From Verrucomicrobium spinosum DSM 4136 = JCM 18804 (GTDB taxonomy: Bacteria > Verrucomicrobiota > Verrucomicrobiia > Verrucomicrobiales > Verrucomicrobiaceae), in the NCBI RefSeq assembly GCF_000172155.1, contig NZ_ABIZ01000001.1:248001-312000 (forward strand): a DNA stretch of 64,000 nucleotides. The letters are read 5' to 3'. The notes beneath the pieces were generated by a model. The model made no database searches. It saw nothing but the letters and a program-made list of their open reading frames with translations, and had not been told where the DNA came from. Both the position numbers and the translations under genes were made by a program. Numbering within the stretch: position 1 is the stretch's first letter; every line of letters begins with the position of its first letter. Positions 57,599-64,000 of the stretch are shown one piece after another.

Positions 57599-57754
57599 GT
57601 GGCATGGAATGCGGCGGTCCTGGTGGCCGTCAAGCAAACGTTTGGCAACAGATTCCCTTTTCGTGTTGAGGGTTGGAGGCGATGAGTCAATCCACCCCTG
57701 AAGCGGCCAGTCACGATTCAGTGGACTTTCTCTATGGGCGTGCAAATTTGAGGA

Positions 57755-58786
57755 ATGAAGCAGAGTTTGTCAGGGGCGTTTCTTGCCAGATTGGTTCGAT
57801 CTACCTATTTAGTGGCGGGTTTCATGGCGATGATGAGTGCGTCCGCTCTTGCGCAGGCCACCCCTGTAAAGATGCCGCTCTCCACAGACCTGATGAGGAC
57901 CTATGGTGCCTGTCTGAGCATGAGATCCACGATCAAGCTGATCAAACAGCAGTACCCCGCGCTCGGGCTGGAGGCTGATGCGGCCCAAGTTCATTGGGAT
58001 GCGGTTTTTAAGGTTTGTGAGGACAATTTGGATGTGAGGCTGACCGAGAAGTTCGGAGACAGGTGGGTGACAGCCAGACCTACCATCGAGCAACAGGGGC
58101 AGGCGGCGATGAAGATTCTGCAGGACAATATGACCGAGGACCTTGCGCGATCCGTCATCCGGGAGACCCACCTCCGCGGCACCACCCTGGCAGATTCGCC
58201 CGTCCGGATGCTTCTCCTGGCGTCCCATCCCGATTTCATGAAGCAACCCGAGGAGGAGATTCAAAGAGGATTCGTGACGCCGTTCATCACCCAGGGGCAT
58301 CAGAGAGCAAACGGGGTGAAACTGAACCTCAAAGTCCCCATGAGCTGGAAACCGGCAGAGGGCGACCGGCCGCATATCGTCCAGAAGTGGACCTCCGATG
58401 CAGGGCATGGGTCGGACACCATCATGTTGCAAATCGGACCTGTCAGCGCCGCTCTGGATGACCAGCCCAAGGAAGTTCTCTTTACCGAAGACTTTGCACG
58501 GCCGTATTTCGGGCAAGCGAAATTGAATGTCTCTGACTTCAAGACGATGAAGCTTGAGGCGAGGACAGCGGGATGGGTGAAACTCGATGGCGTGCTGGAA
58601 CGGTTGGACACCAGGATCGAGACGTCGGGAATCACCTGCTACTTCTTGTCTGGGGAGAATCTCGTCGCGATCCATCTCTCCTGTGTGGCCAAGGCAGGAT
58701 CGGGCACGAGTGAGAGCGGGAGGAAGAAAATGGAGCCGCTCTTCAAGTCCGTGTTGAACTCAGTGGTTCTTTCGGGTGGTCGCTGA
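57755..58786 (+). CDS. Exported hypothetical protein
   Basis: 343 residues. A signal peptide of about 30 residues ([23 protein letters not shown]) is followed by mixed alpha/beta sequence with two or three Cys, including [15 protein letters not shown] and [17 protein letters not shown]. No family recognised. It is divergent from ACP copy 1, starting 156 bases from that gene's ATG, and is followed 41 bases on by a lipoprotein gene. Confidence 0.75.
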   Translation: MKQSLSGAFLARLVRSTYLVAGFMAMMSASALAQATPVKMPLSTDLMRTYGACLSMRSTIKLIKQQYPALGLEADAAQVHWDAVFKVCEDNLDVRLTEKFGDRWVTARPTIEQQGQAAMKILQDNMTEDLARSVIRETHLRGTTLADSPVRMLLLASHPDFMKQPEEEIQRGFVTPFITQGHQRANGVKLNLKVPMSWKPAEGDRPHIVQKWTSDAGHGSDTIMLQIGPVSAALDDQPKEVLFTEDFARPYFGQAKLNVSDFKTMKLEARTAGWVKLDGVLERLDTRIETSGITCYFLSGENLVAIHLSCVAKAGSGTSESGRKKMEPLFKSVLNSVVLSGGR

Positions 58787-58827
58787 GGTGCCGGGAGCAA
58801 CTGCCCAATTTGTTAAGTCCAAATACT

Positions 58828-59346
58828 ATGCCTATTCGACGCCTTCTGCCGTTGTTGTTCCTAACAGGAATGTCCACCTCCATGGTCGTGAGTTGTGCCT
58901 CCCTTCCATCCAGTCCTTATGTGATGCGCCAGCACAATCTCAAGCCTGGGGAGTTGAGAGGAACTGTTATCGTCCAAGTCACGAGCAATTCGCTGTCAGC
59001 GCAGGAACTTCAAGACACGACTTCGAGGATTAAAAACAGGTTTGCGCAGGCAGGAATGCAGCCCGTCTCGAAATTGGCCCGTACAGACTGGACGTTGATC
59101 GTAACCCATCAGGTTAAGCCCGTCGCCATGCCTCCAGGAGCCGATGGCTCAGTGCCCTCCACTCCGCGGGCTCTGAAAGGCAGCTATGAGCACAGCATGA
59201 CATGCTTCCTTTTTGAGAAGGGGCAGCCTGACACGCGTTGGGGCGTGAGCACGACCTTGATCCAGCCCCATCAACAGAGCGCAGATGTGGTGGCAAAGCT
59301 GGTGGATGCCTGCATCACGGACCTACCGGGCGAGGTGACACGTTAA
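58828..59346 (+). CDS. Putative lipoprotein
   Basis: The ATG at 58828 gives 172 residues. The signal ends MVVSCASLP, a fair lipobox, so the product is probably lipid-anchored. The ~145-residue domain (LRGTVIVQVTSNSLSAQEL, DWTLIVTHQVKP, TLIQPHQQSADVVAKLVDACI) has the strand-helix pattern of small periplasmic lipoproteins but no family was recognised. Likely one transcript with the exported protein before it. Confidence 0.75.
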   Translation: MPIRRLLPLLFLTGMSTSMVVSCASLPSSPYVMRQHNLKPGELRGTVIVQVTSNSLSAQELQDTTSRIKNRFAQAGMQPVSKLARTDWTLIVTHQVKPVAMPPGADGSVPSTPRALKGSYEHSMTCFLFEKGQPDTRWGVSTTLIQPHQQSADVVAKLVDACITDLPGEVTR

Positions 59347-59370
59347 CAGCGGGCGGGTCTGGGCTTACGG

Positions 59371-62352
59371 TCAGCGCTGGGAAGAGGTGAGAACAAACGG
59401 AGCAGCATGCCTGATGGCGAAATGCCAGCCGTGATCTTCAGCCCAGTCCCGTAGGAGTTGCCGCTGATTCAGATTCATCGCCGTCACGGGATTCTGCGTC
59501 TTGAGGTACTGGACGTAGAATTCCCCCATGAATTTGATGGTGGAAAGATCTGAAATCGACCACAACGTGGTCATCACATGCTGCGTGCCGGCTTGTAAGA
59601 GAGATTGCTGTAGGCTTGATGCACCCATGCCCGGCATGTCGAGGCCTGCATTTGTTTCACAGGCGCTGAGTGTCACCAGTTGGGTGTTGCGTAGATCGAG
59701 CTGGGAGGCGTCGACCGCAGTGAATATTCCGTCGTTGTCGAAGGCGGGCACCTGATTGGCGCGCCAGAGACTGAATGAAGTGGAACCCCCGGCGAGGGCA
59801 AATCCACTGCGAAACTTGCTGTCTGCAAACGGAGAGTTTGTAGGTCCAAGATTCTGCTGGATGGTTCCATCAGCATCACGGAGAAAGAAACCGTGCGTAG
59901 CCAGATGAAGAATCCGTGGAGATCCAAGTGTGCGAAGCGCTTTTTCGCTGGCGGCAGTTCCTTCGAGGGTTCGTGTCTTCCAGCCTGCATGGCTAAAGAG
60001 CTCACCAAATACTTCGGCTTCAACGCTAGAACCCAGCAATTGAGGAAGGTAGACATTCTCAGTTGCAGCGGCCAGGGGTGGCCTGCCAGGTCGGGCGCAA
60101 TTCTTGGGCGCAAGGTCAAAGTAGTCTGGATTGCCAAAACAGACGGCGGTGAGGGAACCGTCGCTTGGGAGTGGTTTTTTTAACAGGTCCCGACCGCTGA
60201 CAAGATGCTGAAGAACATACTTCTCACACAAGAACTTGCCGTTCTGATCGATCAGTGCGGCGAAGGGGACGCCGTGCAGAAAGGAGTCAAGGGACAGAAA
60301 CAGCGTGTCAGTTCCAGGAGGGAATGAACTCTCAAGTGGAGCCACCACCGCGGTGTATAAAGCCTGGGCACAAGCCTTCGTCCGCTCATCAAGTTCAGTC
60401 TTTGGCGTGTCTTTAGGTGGGTGTTTGACAATGCCTGTCAACATGTGACGCAATGTCGCAGTCTCCTCGTTGCTGCTCAGGCGCACCATTTTTGGTTCTT
60501 GCCCGGGAGCGATGACAACGGCTGCGAAGCTGCCTTCCAATTTCTTTGGCTTGATAGCGCCGGTAAGAGGGATCTCATGATCGACGAAATACTCCACCAA
60601 AACGGAATTGGAGGGGAGCTTTGCGGCAACCGACGTGGCATTGACGGATTGCAGATCAAGCAGGGGTGGCCCGTTTTTGAGTTCGGCATTGAGAGCTTTT
60701 TCAGCGGCCTCAGCCTCTTCATGGGCGGCTTTGATCTGATTCGACGAAGCTCCGGTCTGGTGAAGTGCAGCAAGGCGGTTTAAAGCTTCTCTGTTGGCTT
60801 GCTCCAGCAGGCGAACTTTTTTGCTTCGGTTGGCCGATAGAGCTCGTGCCCGGCGTTCGCGAAGCGCGGAGGAGATGCTGCCCTTATAACGAAGCACCTC
60901 ACGAGCGGCGAATTGAGGCGAATGCAGTTTGGGCCCCAGATTGGCTTGGTATGCCATTCGGATGGACGATTCGAGCTGCTCCTCTGAACCAAATTTGAGG
61001 ATGTCCTCCCACCATTGGCAATGATAAGCAGCCGTCAGTTCCGCCAGTTGAATAGCCTCGTCCAGTTTGCCTGACTCGGCGAGCAACGCGCAAAGATTGC
61101 TCCTGGCTGTATTCAAACCACCTTCATCGCCGCGAGTTTCTGCCAGGGTCAAAATACGACGGCCAATGGATTCTGCGGCGTCCAGGTTATTTGAACGACA
61201 TTCCAGTCCAAACAGCGACGAAAGGGGGCTGATCAAGTAGGGGCTCTGGATTCCAAAGATGGATTCGTAGCGGGAGACGGACTCTTCGAAATGCTTGCGG
61301 GACTTGTCGAGATTTCCTTTTGCAAACAAGATATCTCCCAGTTGCAGGTCGATCAGTGCCATCGAGTGAGGGACGGCCTTGTTCTGCTCTGCCACGGCCC
61401 TGGCGCGCAGTGTGATGGATTCCGCTTCAGCGAACTTCAATTGTCGAAGATGCACTTTGCCCAGGAGGAATAAGGCCGTGTAGTGGTCCTCTGTGGGAAG
61501 GGCGGGAAGCGCGTCGTAGATGGTGATCGCGCCCTTCAACCGTTCTTCGGCACGATCATTGTTATTGAGTTGCACATAAACTCTCGCTAGTTGCAACTGA
61601 TTCGAGGCCAGGATGGGGTCTTTGGAAACACCCATTTTTGTCCATAGTCCAATGCACTCGAGATATCCAGCCTCCGCAAGGTCCAATTCATCCAGGTCGT
61701 AGTGGGCTTTTGAGCAATCGCTCAGAATGCCAACATAGAGTCGTGATGCCTTGCCCACCGATTTCTCTGCAAGGCTCAGAGCTCGCTGATAAACCTTCAC
61801 AGCTTCGGGCCGCTTCCCCTGCTTGACGTGCAGATAGCCGATGTACTGAAGTGTGGACGCGGCATAGGAGTCATCCTTGTCAGGTCCGGATTCCACCGTT
61901 TTTAGAGCTCGTTGCAGATAGGCAAGCGCCTCATTGTACTTTTCCTCCATGAGGGCGATGCGACCCAGTCCCTGCAGATTCATGGAGTTCCAACGGTCTT
62001 CGGGTCCAAGTGTCTTCTTCGTCAACTTGGATGCGGCTAGAAAGTTTTCTTTCGCCTTGTCGAACTGTCTTGCTTTGAAACAAGCGTCGGCCAGAACGGT
62101 CAAGGCGAGGCTCGTATCGACTGTGGATTCACCGGCCACACGTTTGGTACGTGCAACAGTGGCTTCTGCCAGTTTGATAGCCTCGGAGTGGCGTCCACCG
62201 GCAGACAATGCGAGAACTTTATCCTGGTCCGCATTGGCTTCAGCTCTGAGGGCGTCGAGGTCTGCTCCCGCAGCTTGGAGAACACAAGGGCTGACGATGG
62301 CGACTTGAAGACACAGGAGGGAAACAACGACCTGCTGCTTGAATGGATGCAT
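59371..62352 (-). CDS. Exported TPR-CHAT-domain protein
   Basis: 993 residues with a signal peptide (VVVSLLCLQVAIVSPCVLQAAG). About fourteen TPR-like helices (residues 30-480) lead to a coiled linker and a C-terminal CHAT domain, the caspase-like fold. The catalytic pair is intact: H820 in RILHLATHGFF and C898 in VTLSACETNAGLD. Some CHAT proteins are proteases released by a partner; others have no shown activity. The signal peptide means action outside the cytoplasm. No known CHAT partner lies beside it; the two ACP-like genes and the two exported unknowns are its neighbours. Confidence 0.93.
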   Translation of the reverse strand: MHPFKQQVVVSLLCLQVAIVSPCVLQAAGADLDALRAEANADQDKVLALSAGGRHSEAIKLAEATVARTKRVAGESTVDTSLALTVLADACFKARQFDKAKENFLAASKLTKKTLGPEDRWNSMNLQGLGRIALMEEKYNEALAYLQRALKTVESGPDKDDSYAASTLQYIGYLHVKQGKRPEAVKVYQRALSLAEKSVGKASRLYVGILSDCSKAHYDLDELDLAEAGYLECIGLWTKMGVSKDPILASNQLQLARVYVQLNNNDRAEERLKGAITIYDALPALPTEDHYTALFLLGKVHLRQLKFAEAESITLRARAVAEQNKAVPHSMALIDLQLGDILFAKGNLDKSRKHFEESVSRYESIFGIQSPYLISPLSSLFGLECRSNNLDAAESIGRRILTLAETRGDEGGLNTARSNLCALLAESGKLDEAIQLAELTAAYHCQWWEDILKFGSEEQLESSIRMAYQANLGPKLHSPQFAAREVLRYKGSISSALRERRARALSANRSKKVRLLEQANREALNRLAALHQTGASSNQIKAAHEEAEAAEKALNAELKNGPPLLDLQSVNATSVAAKLPSNSVLVEYFVDHEIPLTGAIKPKKLEGSFAAVVIAPGQEPKMVRLSSNEETATLRHMLTGIVKHPPKDTPKTELDERTKACAQALYTAVVAPLESSFPPGTDTLFLSLDSFLHGVPFAALIDQNGKFLCEKYVLQHLVSGRDLLKKPLPSDGSLTAVCFGNPDYFDLAPKNCARPGRPPLAAATENVYLPQLLGSSVEAEVFGELFSHAGWKTRTLEGTAASEKALRTLGSPRILHLATHGFFLRDADGTIQQNLGPTNSPFADSKFRSGFALAGGSTSFSLWRANQVPAFDNDGIFTAVDASQLDLRNTQLVTLSACETNAGLDMPGMGASSLQQSLLQAGTQHVMTTLWSISDLSTIKFMGEFYVQYLKTQNPVTAMNLNQRQLLRDWAEDHGWHFAIRHAAPFVLTSSQR

Positions 62353-62500
62353 AGGCGACAGTTGGCATGGACGCCAATGTCAAGCCAGTTATTTTTCCAA
62401 TAGGGTGTAAAGCGATGGGTCGGGCTGCCATTCGACACGCACGCTGCATTTTGCTGACCCACGCCGGCTCGATGGTTATCTCCGTCGCGGCAGCATCTTT

Positions 62501-62573
62501 GGAGTACGGTGGCTCGACACCGTTTTCTGGCCGCGATGAGGTGCGGTCACAATATGACAGTGAAGCGAAGCGG
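62501..62573. repeat. 73-bp dispersed repeat, copy 2
   Basis: Matches the copy at 57241-57313 at 67 of 73 bases without gaps and lies in the same orientation beyond the stop of the second ACP-like gene. Confidence 0.9.
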
Positions 62574-62591
62574 TGGTTGGAGTGGTGGTCG

Positions 62592-62852
62592 TCAATCGAC
62601 GCCCAAGTCCCGGATGAAGTCGGTTTCAGGTGTGACTTGGTGTGGGGAGACGCCAAGCTGATCCGCGATGATGTCCTTGAGTTTCAGCCAGACTTGGTCA
62701 GCGTTGGTCTGGATGTTTTGGTTCCGCAGGGCCCGGAGGATGAGATCCCGAAGATCTCCCGCTGTCTTCGCTGTGGAGGCGTCCTGATCAGAGATGGCGA
62801 TGCCGAACGCTTCCTCCACCGCCATGACGAGCTCAACGGAATCCATGCCCAT
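62592..62852 (-). CDS. Circularly permuted acyl-carrier-protein-like protein (copy 2)
   Basis: 86 residues from the ATG at 62852; a frame from 62888 adds 12. By my count 50 of 86 residues equal copy 1 with no gap. Helices II-IV come first ([33 protein letters not shown]), helix I last (KLKDIIADQLGVSPHQ, TPETDFIRDLGVD, stop). The usual ACP serine is replaced by Gly2 or possibly by Ser5. It lies 239 bases upstream of the CHAT gene on the same strand. A carrier role is inferred from fold only. Confidence 0.85.
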   Translation of the reverse strand: MGMDSVELVMAVEEAFGIAISDQDASTAKTAGDLRDLILRALRNQNIQTNADQVWLKLKDIIADQLGVSPHQVTPETDFIRDLGVD

Positions 62853-62899
62853 GGGGTATGGAGTGGTGCAACGGCGACAGGCAGTCAAGGCCGATCCGC

Positions 62900-63000
62900 C
62901 GTCCCTCCGGGACGGGATATCTACTATCCTCTACACCGGTGGTTCTCGGCCTGATGACAGGCCTTCACCACCGGCTACAGTCCAGCGTCCCTCCGGGACG
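62900..63000. repeat. Compact hairpin repeat (element D)
   Basis: Both ends carry the 15-base self-complementary word CGTCCCTCCGGGACG. Between them is a nested stem: ACCGGTGGT/ACCACCGG arms around a perfect GGCCTG-atga-CAGGCC hairpin (62948-62963). It fills most of the gap between ACP copy 2 and the DUF1501 gene. Confidence 0.75.
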
Positions 63001-63045
63001 AATTTCAGATGTTTGCGAGATGCAAGAGAAAGAGGGGGTGAGTCA

Positions 63046-64000
63046 CTACGCAAACACCTCTTTTACCACATGGCCGAACACGTCCGTGAGGCGGAAGTCA
63101 CGGCCGGCGTAGCGGTAGGTGAGCTTCTCGTGATCCATGCCCATGAGGGCGAGGATGGTGGCATGGAAGTCGTGGATGTGAACCTTGTTCTCCTGGGCGA
63201 AGTAGCCGTAGTCATCGGTGGCACCGTAAGTGGAGCCAGCTTTGACGCCGCCGCCGGCGAGCCACATGGTGAAGCCTTCGGGGTTGTGGTCGCGGCCATC
63301 GGTGCCTTGGGCGGTGGGGGTGCGGCCGAACTCGCCTCCCCAGATGACGAGGGTGTCTTGTAGCAGGCCGCGGGAGCGGAGGTCCTTCAGGAGGCCGGCG
63401 ATGGGCTTGTCCACCTCGGCGGCGTTTTTGCTGTGACCCTTGTAGAGATTCCCGTGCTGGTCCCACTGCACTTCGCTGTCGCTGTGGGTGACCTGGACAA
63501 AGCGCACGCCGCGTTCGATGAAACGCCGCGCCATGAGGCACTGACGGCCGAAGTTGGAGGTGACGGGGTTGTCCATCCCGTAGAGCTTCTTGGTCACCTC
63601 CGTTTCATTGTCCACGTCCTGGGCATCGGGCATGGCCATCTGCATGCGGAAGGCGAGCTCGAAGGAGTTGATGCGGCCTTCCAGTGCCTGATTGGGGCCA
63701 GTGAGTTCCAGATGCTCGTGGTTCATCTGGGCCAGCAAGTCGAGCTGCTGGCGTTGCAGGCTGGCGCTGAGCTGGGTATTGCGGATGTGCTTGACCATGG
63801 CCTGGTCGGAAGGCACGGCGGCATTGCCGATGGGCGTGCCCTGGCACCAGGCGGGAAGGAAAGCGGCCCCCCAGTTGTTGACGCCGCCATGGGCCAGTGT
63901 GGGGCAGATGGTGATGAAGGCGGGCAGGTTGTCGTTCTCGGTGCCGAGCCCATAGGTGATCCATGAGCCCATGCTGGGGCGCACCTGGACATCACTGCCG
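63046..64000 (-). CDS. DUF1501 protein (5' partial)
   Basis: At least 312 residues; the frame remains open through the right edge (reading GSDVQ before VRPSMGSW), so the true start lies outside. Typical DUF1501 motifs are [60 protein letters not shown] and [15 protein letters not shown] near the C-terminus. The family has a sulfatase-like fold, usually Tat-exported, and commonly stands beside cytochrome-type PSCyt proteins. Activity is undefined. Confidence 0.93.
   Translation of the reverse strand, partial: GSDVQVRPSMGSWITYGLGTENDNLPAFITICPTLAHGGVNNWGAAFLPAWCQGTPIGNAAVPSDQAMVKHIRNTQLSASLQRQQLDLLAQMNHEHLELTGPNQALEGRINSFELAFRMQMAMPDAQDVDNETEVTKKLYGMDNPVTSNFGRQCLMARRFIERGVRFVQVTHSDSEVQWDQHGNLYKGHSKNAAEVDKPIAGLLKDLRSRGLLQDTLVIWGGEFGRTPTAQGTDGRDHNPEGFTMWLAGGGVKAGSTYGATDDYGYFAQENKVHIHDFHATILALMGMDHEKLTYRYAGRDFRLTDVFGHVVKEVFA

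Noticed and set aside
57599-57745. 49-residue upstream extension of ACP-like copy 1
   Set aside because: The paralogue has an unrelated upstream sequence, and the internal ATG gives both proteins exactly 86 residues.
57338-62852. Polyketide or fatty-acid biosynthetic cluster based on the ACP-like genes
   Set aside because: No ketosynthase, acyltransferase or phosphopantetheinyl transferase in the window, and the usual ACP serine is missing.
62900-63000. Two repeat units as a minimal CRISPR array
   Set aside because: Only two copies, self-complementary over their full length, with a structured hairpin instead of a spacer and no cas genes nearby.

Overview
The window reads as chromosomal DNA of a free-living, high-GC member of the Verrucomicrobiota, most likely the Verrucomicrobiales. 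The evidence is the gene families: formylglycine sulfatase, DUF1592/DUF1552 and DUF1501 proteins, a ThuA/membrane-bound-dehydrogenase/cytochrome c fusion, a PEP-CTERM protein with autotransporter-type beta-strand repeats, SelO, DUF5069 and a CHAT-TPR protein. Hairpin-rich intergenic repeats of the kind common in this phylum support it. No rRNA, tRNA, CRISPR array, phage or transposase gene was recognised.

Layout. 1-4.7 kb: a duplicated-domain membrane-anchored protein (cut by the window edge), a large palindromic repeat, RNase HI, and poorly characterised envelope proteins including a frameshifted PA14-like remnant. 4.9-12.7 kb: exported sulfatase, beta-helix protein and a giant beta-strand-repeat surface protein. 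12.9-18.9 kb, minus strand: the ThuA/dehydrogenase/cytochrome c/discoidin fusion and a NarL-type two-component pair. 19.4-29 kb: SelO, then a probable operon of DUF1592, DUF1552 and a sialate-esterase-like protein, then a sugar-dehydrogenase/diheme cytochrome. 29.3-32.8 kb: an M50-like peptidase, a zinc-ribbon membrane protein, and a divergent SDR/AraC pair, separated by repeats.

33-40.9 kb is a complete, translationally coupled Wsp-type chemosensory operon in the order A-B-C-D-E-F-R. The last gene is a WspR-like receiver with no GGDEF domain. 41-46.3 kb is a TetR regulator followed by co-directional small redox and detoxification genes (thioredoxin, DUF5069, flavin-fold oxidase, NTF2-like, hydrolase, SDR, membrane protein). 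Matching palindromes lie in front of tetR and of trxA, so the regulator probably controls both. 46.3-49.8 kb: MFS transporter/deaminase pair, ankyrin protein and LysR regulator. 49.9-56.7 kb: Tat-exported Gfo/Idh/MocA oxidoreductase with a clear intrinsic terminator, HEAT protein, single-domain receiver and a large hybrid kinase.

56.7-64 kb is the most unusual stretch. Two 86-residue acyl-carrier-protein-like genes have the ACP fold elements in circularly permuted order, with the cut exactly at the phosphopantetheine serine. Each is followed by a copy of the same 73-bp repeat. Between them lie two unknown exported proteins and an exported TPR-CHAT protein. The window ends inside a DUF1501 gene.
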